Assembly: GCA_019096195.1 (NCBI GenBank)
Contig: JAGTXK010000073.1
Location: forward strand, 806,001 to 870,000
Direction of reading: 5' to 3'
DNA length: 64,000 nt
DNA from: Boletus sp. NGJ
Taxonomy: Eukaryota; Basidiomycota; Agaricomycetes; Boletales; Boletaceae
How positions within the stretch are numbered: position 1 is the first letter of the stretch; each line of letters starts with the position of its first letter. This document shows, in pieces, positions 34,601 to 44,801 of the stretch. Below the pieces are notes generated by a model. That model was not told the DNA's origin, did no database searches, and saw only the letters and a list, made by a program, of their open reading frames with translations. The position numbers and the translations under genes were made by a program.

Positions 34601-35965
34601 ACTGAAGATTGCTGGTTTCGTAAAGGCGGCCGGTTATCTGGCACGCTAGTGTAAGGAGGGGGCTGACCCAGAGGGGGGAATGAAGATAGTGGTTGGATTG
34701 TTGGCGGCCTCGGCTTCTTTGGTGTGGCAGGACTGGAGATTGATGGTGATCTGGAAGTAAACTTGCTGTTTTGTGGTATCTCGGCGATTGGTGGAGTCGA
34801 TAATGATAACTTGCCCCGTTTTTCCGACGAATCTCGCTGGGCAATGCTCGGGTTCCCAGAACCTGCCTTCTTGGACTCTTCTCTGCGTGATCGTTCTCGT
34901 TCTCTACGAACTTCGACATCTATGCGCCACTCGACAGCTTTCTTGACTTCTTCTAAAGCGTACACTCGAACGCCATCCCTGCGGCCCGCTATAGCTACCA
35001 ATACCCCACGATGTTCCATTACGACGACGTGCTTAAATGCGACCCTACGCACAAGAGTATATGGCTGAGAAGCTGGAGGCGAGACAAGAGGGAGCACATC
35101 TAAGCCTTGTGTGTGACAGAGAAGGAGATAATGTGGGGCTAAAAAGGCTCCGCTTGCAGGGGGGGAACCGAAGTGGGACGGGGAAAGGTCGGGTGTGATC
35201 GCGGATAATGAGAGGCCCAATTCATGGAGCGTGGGTGGGGGTAGTGGGGGCGGAGGGGTCGGTGACCGAGCGGGAGTCGGAGAGTGTACTCTTGAGCCTG
35301 TTTCGGATTGCACTGCGAGAGATGTCGCTGGCATTTCTTCCTGAGTCGAGCGAGCGTTCGCCGAAGTGATGGTGTCACGACGATGGATAAGATTTGAGAA
35401 AAAGCCAGAGAGACGATTGTTGAACCGCGATGGCTAGGTCAAAGTTTAACGTTGAAGAGTTTGCGAAGAGGTAAAGAGCACGTGAATTTACCTCCAGGGT
35501 TGAACGGCGTCTGGTCGGGAGATCTCTCACCGAATCCGCTGTCACGCTGGATGACTGGGTATGCAACTGGGAGGGGGGTGTTGCATGGGTGTCGGAGGAC
35601 GGCGGAGATCGAGCGGTTGACGGCCGCTGAGGAGAATGGACGGCAGAAAGATGCCCTACGGGGAGGCATTGGACGCTGGCTGCTTCGACAGGATCCTGAG
35701 AGGTCTGCGCGGGTGGCGGATGTGCGGCGGAAGGGTCGGGACGGGACGAGTCAGTGGTGTCCAAAGCGGGCATCGAATCCTTTGAGTTTCCGAGGGCTGT
35801 CTGGTTGGAAGGACTGGGATCATCGTCGGGTGGTGGTTGGGATTGGGCATGGATGGTGAGCATGATACCGGGTGAGGAGGAGGAGGACGGTGCTGGCACG
35901 AGAGCGTGCACGGAGGAGGGCAGGTCGAGTGGGAGAACCGTGACTTGTCCTCCCCCCCGACTCAA
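31652..35965 (-). CDS. CNH-like plus GYF-domain protein, large Ser/Pro-rich
   Basis: Start MSRGGGQVTVLPLDLPSSV at 35965, stop at 31652. An intron (about 35434-35491) and two more (about 33293-33336 and 32487-32537) are visible. Near the N-terminus is a CNH (citron homology)-like start: YLLLCHTQGLDVLPLV, VVVMEHRGVLVAIAGRRDGV. About 600 residues of disordered Ser/Pro sequence follow. CNH-like strands then resume (FLAILCGENGEKVELFAG, TFILPDSPKSLELQLQ). Near the C-terminus, KWFYRDPKGVVHGPGPW spans the intron and leads to MQAWYKDGLLPPDL, the hallmark pattern of a GYF domain (proline-rich peptide binding; Phe to Leu in the GYF triplet). The rest contains further CNH-like strands. Fungal GYF proteins act in mRNA regulation; CNH domains bind small GTPases. 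The combined role is unknown. Confidence 0.72.
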
Positions 35966-36038
35966 TATTTCCCACGATTCAGATCACGTGTCATGTGACT
36001 TAATAATTTAATTTCGGATGCGAGTTTAGCGTGTGCCC
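35966..36038. promoter_or_regulatory. 73-bp bidirectional promoter with E-box
   Basis: Between the CNH/GYF gene (start 35965) and the D-2-hydroxyacid dehydrogenase (start 36039). It contains ATCACGTGTCATGTGACT (35983-36000), that is a perfect CACGTG E-box followed by CATGTGA, making an imperfect dyad of bHLH-type sites. An AT-rich TTAATAATTTAATTT follows. Binding by a bHLH factor is inferred. Confidence 0.6.
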
Positions 36039-37901
36039 ATGTTTTTCCTCCGTCTCCTTTCCCCGTCCTCCGCTCACTTTTCTCGCAGATGGGCCCACAC
36101 CGCCTCTTCATTCGCGCATCTCAGCACCGTCACACGCGATGACCTCGCTCACTTTGCAAAGATACTCCCACCCAATGCGATCCTTTCCACCCTTCCTCCA
36201 AACTCAAACGCACCCGATGATCTCGCTCCCTACAATGTAGACTGGATGGGGAAATACCACGGACAAGCAAATACCGTCTTGCGTCCCCGCACAACACAGC
36301 AAGTCAGTGACATTGTCAAATTTTGTGCTAGTCGCCGCATTGGCATAACACCCCAAGGCGGCAACACTGGTCTCGTCGGGGGGAGCATCTCGTTGCAAAA
36401 GGAAATCGTTCTCAGCTTGGGTGCAATGAATAATGTTCGCTCTTTTGACCCTGTATCTGGCAAGTTCCCTGTCCATCTCCCGACCGAAATGCAACCCTTC
36501 TTATTTCTATCTAGGTATCCTGGTCGCAGACGCGGGATGCATCCTCGAATCTCTCAGCGACCACATCGCCCCTTACAATCACATCATGCCGCTTGACCTC
36601 GGCGCAAAAGGAAGGTCCATATACCCCTCTTGTCTTCCCTCCCTCGAACTTACATTCGTCAAGTTGTCAGATAGGTGGAAACCTTTCTACAAATGCAGGA
36701 GGTCTCCGGCTTTTGCGGTATGGTTCCCTCCATGGCACCGTACTCGGTCTCGAAGTCGTCCTTCCAGACGGTACCGTACTCGACCAGCTGTCTACTTTAC
36801 GTAAGGACAACACCGGTGCGTCACCCCCGTGTTCGAAAAGACCCTGACCATCTCAGTCCTACTGCAGGCTACGACCTCAAACAGCTGTTTATTGGTGGAG
36901 AAGGAACGCTCGGTGTGATCACGGGTGTGTCGATTCTCACCCCACCGGCGCCCCAGGCATCCAACAATATCTTCCTGGCATTGCCCCATTTTAAGAATGT
37001 CCTTCCGCTTTTCCAGACCGTGAAGCGGCAACTGGGCGAGATATTGTCCGCTTTCGAGTACATCGACCGCACCGCGTATGATATGGGTCTTGACCATGGT
37101 CTTGGACCGATCCTAAATCCGGACGAAGTAGGCGATGCACAATGTTTCATCCTTGCCGAGACAAGCGGTGGGAACCAAGAGCACGATTTGGAGGCAAGTA
37201 TATCGAAGTGTGTCAGCCGACCGCCAGCTGAACCCAGCGAACCTGGCTATCACAGAAACTGAACAACTTACTCGAAAGTTTGATGTCAGCTGACGAGCCC
37301 CTCATTTACACCGGAACTCTGTCGCAGTCTCCGGGTCAATTTGCCTCGCTTTGGGCGCTGAGGGAAGGCTTGACGGAATGCGTGCAAAAGGAAGGGAAGC
37401 CGTACAAATACGATGTCTCTGTTCCTCTGGCAGAGTTTCAGAGCGTGGTGGATGCCATCCGCGAACGTCTGATCTCCAAGGGGCTTTATGGCGATCACGC
37501 AATCTCGAAGGTGATGGGGTACGGACACGTTGGCGATGGCGAGTGTTCCTGCCACATATGGTTGGATTCATCTCACCTCGGCCCATTGCAGGGAACCTTC
37601 ACTTGAATGTCATCGCTAAGCATGGATACCGTCCTGAATTGGAGGCAGCTCTCGAGCCATTCATTTATGAGCTAGTTGGTGCGTTCTGGCTTTGCCCTGG
37701 ATGAGATGGTGAAGCTAACCACGCGAACGCTACACAGCTTCGCACACAGGTTCTGTATCTGCGGAGCATGGCATTGGATCAATGAAGACTGACGCACTCC
37801 GATACTCGAAGAGTGATGTGAGCATAGAGTGGATGAGGAAAATCAAGCGGGTGTTTGACCCGCTCAACATTATGAATCCTGGCAAGGTGTTGCCATCCTA
37901 G
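36039..37901 (+). CDS. DLD2: FAD-linked D-2-hydroxyglutarate / D-lactate dehydrogenase
   Basis: Flavoenzyme that oxidises D-2-hydroxyglutarate or D-lactate in mitochondria. The N-terminus [18 protein letters not shown] looks like a mitochondrial presequence. The PCMH-type FAD domain has [28 protein letters not shown], then [20 protein letters not shown] across an intron (about 36616-36669), and [20 protein letters not shown]. The C-terminal cap has [20 protein letters not shown] with metal-binding His residues, [18 protein letters not shown], and [16 protein letters not shown] at the end. About eight exons. The sequence cannot tell D2HGDH (DLD2/DLD3 type) from D-lactate dehydrogenase, but the length and the AEHGIG motif favour the D2HGDH group. 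Confidence 0.9.
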
Positions 37902-38037
37902 ACCACCGCAGATGTCTCTTGTCATTGAATACCAATACTTTGTGCTATTCGGTCACGTGAGTAGATGACTTCATCGATGAGCGCATACACCAGCGTTGCG
38001 ATTTCGACGACTCGGTGACGTAGCCTCCCAGAAAACA

Positions 38038-38045
38038 TATATAAG
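38038..38045 (+). promoter_or_regulatory. TATA box of the con-6 gene
   Basis: TATATAAG lies 58 bp upstream of the con-6 start codon. It is the cleanest TATA element in the window; most neighbours lack one. This fits strongly inducible expression. Confidence 0.75.
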
Positions 38046-38102
38046 CCCGACTGTGCTCGATGTCGTCCTCAGTACTCCCCCGTTAACTTTTATCGCACAA
38101 CT

Positions 38103-38518
38103 ATGGCAAACCTTGGAAACGTATGTCTTACCTCGGGCGTTCGAGCATCGTGAACTGACACATGGCGCGCTGTAGGTCGCCGGAGGCCACAGTACGCCCC
38201 GACCAACGTGCTGGTGTCGGCAGCGTCTGACTGACATTTGCAGAGGCTGCGATGGCAAATCCAAACGTCTCTGAAGAGGCCAAGGAGCGTTCGAAGCAGG
38301 CGCTCGACGAAATGGAAAGCCGCGGTGAGCTGCCCGAGCGTGGCGAGGAGGGCAAGAATATAGGTAATGTCATTGGTGGTCACAAGGTTTGCGCACCCTC
38401 TGCCAGAGTCTCGCTTGGATCTCTGCTGACGTGCACACAGGCCACATTGAAGAATCCCAACGTTTCGGAGGGAGCAAAGGAGCATTCCAGGCAAGTCTTG
38501 GAGGACATGGACGCTTGA
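38103..38518 (+). CDS. con-6: CON-6 family conidiation/stress protein
   Basis: Small hydrophilic protein of the Neurospora con-6 (conidiation-specific protein 6) family, which accumulates in spores and under stress. Four exons: MANLGN, VAGGH, then KAAMANPNVSEEAKERSKQA and, after a last intron, ATLKNPNVSEGAKEHSRQVL, ending EDMDA. The core unit NPNVSEEAKERSKQ occurs twice, as is usual in the family, separated by GEEGKNIGNVIGGHKAT. Total about 85 aa. A TATA box 58 bp upstream suggests regulated expression. The molecular function of the family is not known. Confidence 0.93.
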
Positions 38519-38615
38519 CTGCGTACGACAGAGGTATTGTAGGATAGTATCAGCATACGGAAACGTTGTCGTTTGTCCCTCGAGTCTAACGAAGCTCGCG
38601 TTTCATTTTTTGTTT

Positions 38616-39228
38616 TTACTTTCGAAGCAAGATGAAGACGGGGTCACCGAGAACGATGCCGGCCATGTGTCGAAAAGAGCCTGTGAGTGACAACAAGAGA
38701 CCACCGAACGACGCGTATACGGTCCTGTGCAAAGCATCAATGGCCGGTCCAACAGACGCTGGCGCTCACCATACACAATCTCTCCTCCCCCGTCAAACTT
38801 GTACACCTGCACCGCCGCTCGTTCACCCAAGTCTGTTCTCGTCATGATGTGCTTACCTTCCCATACATCACATAGTCGTATTCCTCCTCTAGTCCTTTCA
38901 TGCCTTTCCCATCGGGCCGCCAGATGTCTCTGTCCTTGTCTTCTCCTTCAGCACCATCACCTCCCCCGGATGGGATCAAGGACGAAGCAAGTGCCATAGC
39001 AAAACTTTGACCCTCGGCGAGAGGGAATAGCTCGACGTTGTAATCTAGAGTCATGTCCATGTCATGGTTTTTGGAGCGAGCATACAGCCGGGACACTGGC
39101 ACTCGGATCAGTATCTGGCGAACGATTGAATGGGTCTCTGTACCTCTGTCGAATTTCTTTCCCTCCTTGTCAATCGCACTGATAGTGAATATGTCGTCGA
39201 AGACGATGTTTGACGACGCTGATGACAT
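38616..39228 (-). CDS. RPB8: RNA polymerase I/II/III shared subunit RPABC3 (Rpb8)
   Basis: Common subunit of all three nuclear RNA polymerases. Start MSSASSNIVFDDIFTISAID at 39228. A first intron (about 39109-39154) joins KKFDR to VSRLYARSKNHDMDMTLDYN. ELFPLAEGQSFAMALASSL follows, then the linker GGGDGAEGEDKDRDIWRPDG and YDYVMYGK. The next exon gives VYKFDGGGEIV. After another intron comes YASFGGLLLSLTGSFRHM, ending IVLGDPVFILLRK at 38616. These blocks match the OB-fold strands of Rpb8. The last two introns are clear only from the family pattern. About 150 aa, the usual size. Confidence 0.92.
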
Positions 39229-40261
39229 GTTTTGGTTCGAGTAGTGGCGTTCAAAGCGGCAAAGTGTCAAGGGTCTGGGGCCTTGCCAGTGGCCATTCAG
39301 CATGTTGCATCTCAATCCTGCCCCTACTGGTTTGCGTCTTCCCTCTGTTAAACAAGCATCTCCTTCGTCTACACGGGTAGATTCTACACTTCTCGTGTTC
39401 TCGGACTTCTCACACACAAACTGCACTCGCTGGGAGTATGAAATAGGTAAGGTAATCAACAATAGGAATAATAGAACGCCAGCTCTCAGACCACAGACAG
39501 TCTAATGTTCAGGATTGTGTTCAAGAGCTCATCTATGCGAAGGTCCCAGATCGAATTGATCTGCAGAACTGACGAAACAAAACGACTAACACTCTTTTTT
39601 TCAGGTTCGCCAACAAAGAGATCAACGTCCAGAGCTTAAAGTCATCCTATCGAGATCGATATTCGTGCCACGCACACTTGGATTGTTGTGAGCATATTCC
39701 TTGTTGCGCCTCCCACCACTGGGTGGATACAATGTCAGTGTAATTAATACTAAGACCAACCGTTGAGTACCTACGCCTCCAAGCGACACAATGTAGCGAC
39801 AGCTTGACAATCCATAGCATCATCGCAGGACCGCTGATTTATTTCGACCTTGCCTATTCTGTGCGTGAGGCTGCTGTGGTGGATGGATGCACAATCTGTC
39901 AATCCCACGTAAACGAAATCACAGAAACATGAGCTGTGTCGATTTCACCCAGTGAAGACAGCTTCGAGGTTGACATTTCCACTAGTATGAAGACCATATC
40001 ATAATGTTGTCTGGTAGCACCGATCCCATGATGGTCAAATCTGCGGGAAGGCGTGTTTTGGAAGGGCAACGTTACTTCTCAACGTTCAACGACCACACAC
40101 TTTGTGTTTCGTCTGCATAGGCAAGTGCTATGTTGCAAAGTGCTGGATTCCACGAGAAGACGTGGGGGAATAGTATGGTGTACAATTGAGTCTAGAAAGC
40201 ATGTAACGATGTCAAGCCGAATATCAGCCACTGACAATTTGAACGGAAAACCCCGCAATCA
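39229..40261. other. 1-kb gap between RPB8 start and MMM1 end
   Basis: It should contain the RPB8 promoter. Beyond that I see no coding frame with recognisable content, no tRNA-like boxes and no repeat. A T-rich stretch, CTCTTTTTTTCAG, lies near 39592-39604. Confidence 0.4.
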
Positions 40262-41358
40262 CTATAATGACTTTGCGCCCCCACCTTGCACTCCCTTCTC
40301 TGTGACTCCAGCTACATTCCCAAGACCAGGTAGGACTACTTTCCAAGTCCCTCTGGATGTGAGTACTCTACGAACTTGATGCTCGATCAGTTCGTGCAAC
40401 TTTGGGACATCTTTGAGCATGGCTCGACTACCCATAAGAGACGTGGTCTTCAAATTAAGAGTGAACTCTGAAGGGAAAGATATTGTTATAACAGGCTCGG
40501 CTGCAAAGGAAGACGGTGGTGCAATAGTAACCTAAGGGTTCCATGAGTGGATGTACCATGGCCAGACGAATGCGGACTCGCCGATGACTCGAACAGATCG
40601 AGGGATATCGTGAGCGAAACAGGGAGCCGCGCAAAGGACGACATTGGGTAATTGAACAGATAGGCAGTGGAAAGTGATATCGAGATGCTGTCGGCATAGG
40701 ACATGTGAAACTTGACGGACTGTGGCGCGTCAGTGTCTGAACGGGACCATGGTGCAGGATACTGACGGTTAAAGCACTCGTTTCCCTTGTACCGTCCACG
40801 AGTTGGGCGCTGGACAGCAGTGGCGCCGAGTTTCCGAGGTCCACCGCATGGACAGTAATGTGGTCCTGGGTGCAAAGATACAAACGTTCAGGGAGGAAGT
40901 GACAAAAAAAAAGAAAGGGGAACAAACAAGGAAACTACGGGGGCGGATTTCATTGGCATATGCTTCTATTTGAGCCCGGGCAACCTCATTCCCTTCGGAG
41001 CCTTCTAATCCGTCTTGCAATTTTGCCCGGTAGACGTCAGCTATCTGCTCAAAGCTTATAAGACTGTGCCACATCATGGCATGGTAGGTTGACGGACCTG
41101 CCGGGCAAGGGAGTTGAACCAATTGGCCGACTCTACGTCCCTTGGGGGAATATCGGCTTCGGGCGGTGGTGAACGTGTTCGCGACGAATTATGCGGCTTG
41201 GTGAACGGATGGAAATTTGGGGTTTCTGATTCGTCACTTTGCGGGAGGAAGAAAAGGTATTTGAGGACGAGGGCAAGGATGAGTAGAATGGATAACTGTC
41301 CGAGGAGCAGGCCTTGAGTAAAAGTTGGCGTCAAGGAGAAGATGTAGTTGTTACCCAT
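40262..41358 (-). CDS. MMM1: ERMES subunit Mmm1 (SMP-domain ER membrane protein)
   Basis: ER-anchored subunit of the ER-mitochondria encounter structure; its SMP domain binds and moves phospholipids. The start MGNNYIFSLTPTFTQGLLLG at 41358 fits the family. An in-frame upstream ATG at 41457 would overlap the neighbouring gene. The single membrane segment is LGQLSILLILALVLKYLFF. The SMP domain reads ESANWFNSLARQ, IADVYRAKLQDGLEGSEGNE, DHITVHAVDLGNSAPLLS, VKFHMSYADSISISLSTAYL, NYPMSSFARLPVSLTISL, then VTIAPPSS and LNLKTTSLMGSRAMLKDVPK, LHELIEHQVRRVLTSRGTW. The intron between FESS and VTIAPP (40532-40581) starts with GC rather than GT. Four introns in all. Confidence 0.94.
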
Positions 41359-41388
41359 GAAGGACCTAGACGAGTTTGGCTTCCGACC
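41359..41388. promoter_or_regulatory. 30-bp gap between MMM1 and TTL-family start codons
   Basis: The two start codons face away from each other with only 30 bp between. Transcription start sites must lie inside the partner's coding region, or one gene starts elsewhere. Confidence 0.55.
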
Positions 41389-42885
41389 ATGGACCTCGCT
41401 CAGCCAACCATCTTCGTTGCATGGCCCAGTGCTCCCCTCACCAGCTCCCTCGTCCACGCTTCCATCGTTGGTCTTGGCCTATCATCCTCCATTCTGTCCG
41501 TTATCTCTTCACCACCACCATCACGCCTCATCCAATGGGCTAGCTACGACTGCATCAACCATGCCCTCACCGCTTCTCAGCCAGACCATGTCCTTTCATC
41601 ATCTTATACGATCAGAAAGGCACTCATTCGAAAGCACTTCTTGGCCCGGTGCATTCAATCATATCTCGTCAAACGCCCCCAATCATATCTCGCAAAAGCC
41701 GTACCCCTCACTTGGGATATTGACATCGCCTACGCAGACGAGCTTGACGAAATGTGGAGCGACGAGTTATGGGACCTCGGCAGCACCCTTGATACTAACA
41801 GCGGTGACATCAAGCGATGGTTCATTCTCAAACCGGGCATGGCCGACAGAGGGATGGGCATCAGGCTTTTCGACAGCAAAGATGCCTTACACAATATATT
41901 TCAAGAGTTCGATCGCGATCCTGACGAGGAGGAGGCAGACGAAACAACTACATCTGTCATGACATCTCAACTGAGGCATTTCGTTCTTCAGGTATCAGTA
42001 ATATTAATGTCGATACAATCAGCATCCAAACTGAGCGCCCATCCAGGAGTACATTTTTACTCCTTTACTCGTCGATCCAAACGAAGTCCCACTGTCGACT
42101 TCGGCCCGGCCATCATGCAATCTCCGGGGTCACAAAGTTATTTTTTCCCTCCGTATCTTCGTCGACTTCAAATGACGCTCGCCTGACAGTTTCATCTGCG
42201 GGTATACGTTGTTGCGTCAGGCGCCCTAACAGTATTCATGTACGAACGCATCCTCGCGTTGTTCTCCGCCGAACCCTACCACACTCCCATGCGCTCCGAC
42301 CTTGAGACGACTGTTTCCCTCACTCCTCACTTGACCAACACCTCCTTGCAAACCTATCCCAGAGAAGAGAATGTGCGTCTTTTGGATGAGCTGATCGGGT
42401 GTTGTATATTGTCTGGTGGCGAGGAATCGAGAAACAATACATTGAACACCTTAGACATCGCGGTGATCAAACAGCAAATAGCTGATACCCTCTCAGAAAC
42501 ATTCAAGGCTGCGCTCGACCAACCAATACACTTCCAGGCATGATAGTTCACTTCCTCCGATCCTTTTGGATCCTCTAATTCTTGTCTACAGCCATTACCC
42601 AACGCCTTTGAGCTCTATGGTGCTGACTTTTTAGTTTCGCACGAACCCGTTGGTTTCCAGGTTAAGTTGTTGGAGATGAATTCTGAACCTGCCATTGAAC
42701 TCACGGGACCACGCTTGACATGGATCCTGGAAGACTTGTTCAAAGCCATCGGAATTGTTTGCATACAGCCTTTTGTGCGGCGAACTAGCTGTGAACGCAG
42801 CAGTGTTTCATTGAAAGTTGGGGAAATGTCACACAATTTACGCAAGTGTCTTGACATCAAAGTTTATGCCTCTATGACATGCTGA
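41389..42885 (+). CDS. Tubulin-tyrosine-ligase family (ATP-grasp) protein
   Basis: ATP-grasp ligase fold of the TTL/TTLL family, which adds amino acids to proteins, classically Tyr or Glu to tubulin. Start MDLAQPTIFVAWPSAPLTSS; an upstream in-frame non-ATG extension exists but is not preferred. Motifs: YTIRKALIRKHFLARCI, PLTWDIDIAYADELDEMWSD, and the nucleotide-binding strand RWFILKPGMADRGMGIRLF. After two introns FHLRVYVVASGALTVFMYE and LALFSAEPYHTPM follow, then DLETTVSLTPHLTNTSLQ. The last exon has the Mg/ATP block NAFELYGADFLVS and VKLLEMNSEPAIELTGPRL. Fungal Pby1 is the nearest namesake, but the SurE-like domain of yeast Pby1 is absent. Substrate unknown. Confidence 0.87.
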
Positions 42886-43012
42886 ATGGCCTACACGCAT
42901 GATTTGCAAAAGAAGGAATGTAGAATCATTTGAGTATTTGGAAGGCAACATGGCATGAATATACATGACAAGTCAGTGTTTCCTAGAGATTTAAAACACG
43001 TTCACAAAGGAT

Positions 43013-44694
43013 TTATGCGGTCACGGACGAAGGTCCATACCTCTTCTTGTTCTTGGTTGAATGGACCGTCGCTCCCGGATCTCGTTTTCGCTTCCGAACG
43101 CCCCCGCTGGTACTTACTGACGTAGGATCAACGACAATGTTATCCGGCGAATTCCGCCGTACGAAAGATGTAGGTCTCTCTCCAAGTTTTCCAGCGACAG
43201 TCTGATTAAATGCGACACATCGAATCACGAAGCACTGAAGTTTGATGACCCCTTGCTTGTACATATTTTTGATCATCCGCATCTGGGAGGGAGGCATCAC
43301 GTCTGGAAACAGTGTTGTGCATTTTGAAAGATAATCCAATTTCTGCAAATATGTCAGTCTCTGGGCAACTCCATTCCCGTACACATGCACCTCGCGGTTC
43401 AGATATTTCAAGGTTTCTGGTGCAACTGTCATGGTACCTGGGTCTCCCACTCGTTCATATGCGCCCAGGTAACGAGATGATTTGCCTGATAAATAGCATA
43501 CATCCATCTGCTTGCCAACATCAAAAGTATTCTTGAGTTTAGTCCAAGTGCCGCCGTGGATTTTGGGGTTGTATTGAAAGGTTGGTTTGACAACGAGACC
43601 TAGGGCGATCCCGGACGGAGACCAAATTACTTCGTTGTAGTTGAGGAAGTAAGGTCCTTTACTAGGAAGATATCAAGAAGAATGAGCCTCTTTCCATGAT
43701 CAATGCGTACCAAGTGTCCATAGCATCCTGTTATTCAGTGCACTAAGTACCGTGAATTTAATCTCATGAGGTGCCTCCATACCTTGCTGAGCTTGGTGTG
43801 ACGAGCACGAGGGTATGATTGGATTGAAGACAACTCTAATTGACCTTCCACAGGTTCGTAGGGTATGTCTTTCAGAGAGTCCCTGAGATCAATTTCAGAA
43901 ACCACTGCGTTTTTTGACTGTCTTGATATCGTTAACGACTTGCTACTGACAGGGTGCCGGGCTGACCTGATCTAGTTCTTGAATACAGTTCGAGAGTGCG
44001 ACGCGAAGCTCGTTCATAACCTGTGGCAACGTTACAACTCCAGTACATGTCGTAGTGCAGTCGAATTTTACGAGCCTCATTGTACTCATGAACTTTAGCC
44101 TTCGTTCGTCTGTACTTGACTTCAAGAATTGATAGCTTTTCGTGATTCCGTGAAGCATTCTCCTGCGCGCGAGGTCTATTTAAACCCGTAGATATAGTTA
44201 AAAACACACTGCCACCTTTTCGCGGATGAGATCTTCATTTTCAGCAAGCAGTCTGGCGATTTCTCCTCTCGTATGAGACATCGGCTATAAAGGTATATCA
44301 GTCGTCCGTGGTCGACAAGCTGCTGTAGGCGTCACCACCTCCCCATATTGCAGAGGGTTGGATAAGTCTTCCTCTGACTTCATGGAGGATACTTGTGTAA
44401 GTTCATCCTGGAGTCTGGCTATCCTTTCCTGGAGGGCAGCGTTGTCCGCTTTGAGGGAGTCGTTCTCGGTAATTAGTGCCTGTGCCCTCTTATGAATGAT
44501 CCCATTCGAGGGACCACCCGTGCACGGAGTAGTGGTGGTTCTCTGGAGGTAGAGATAGTGGGCTTGAGCTCGAGGAAATTGCAGAACCGGCCTACTCTTT
44601 CAGCTTCGCGAAGTTGGGCTCGGACGGCCTTGAGCTCTTGCGCGAACAACTTGACCGTCTCTGAGGCGGTCTCTGGATCCATGATGTTGTCCAT
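43013..44694 (-). CDS. Uncharacterised coiled-coil protein with basidiomycete-specific C-terminal domain
   Basis: Start MDNIMDPETASETVKLFAQE at 44694. The N-terminal third is heptad-rich: ELKAVRAQLREAERVGRF, ENDSLKADNAALQERIARLQ, DELTQVSSMKSEEDL, RGEIARLLAENEDLIREK. A middle exon covers LSILEVKYRRTKAKVHEYNE. Several introns follow. The C-terminal domain has YFLNYNEVIWSPSGIALGLV, VGKQMDVCYLSGKSSRYLGA, YERVGDPGTMTVAPETLKYL and a Cys-containing helix IKLQCFVIRCVAFNQ. The tail is basic, RKRKRDPGATVHSTKNKKR, a likely nuclear signal. The C-terminal part resembles what I recall as DUF6697 of mushroom genomes, but I am not sure of that name. Function unknown. Confidence 0.65.
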
Positions 44695-44801
44695 CCTAAG
44701 TTCTTGGTACGGAGTGAGTTTGGATTAAATTTCGTGCAGGACCACTGCACGTGACACAACTGAGTGGTCAGTTCGTCGTGGGTGCTTCAAGTAACTTGGG
44801 A

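Noticed and set aside
38103-38518. con-6 internal repeat considered as a tandem DNA repeat
   Set aside because: The two NPNVSEEAKERSKQ-type units are the normal repeat of the protein family and differ at the DNA level.
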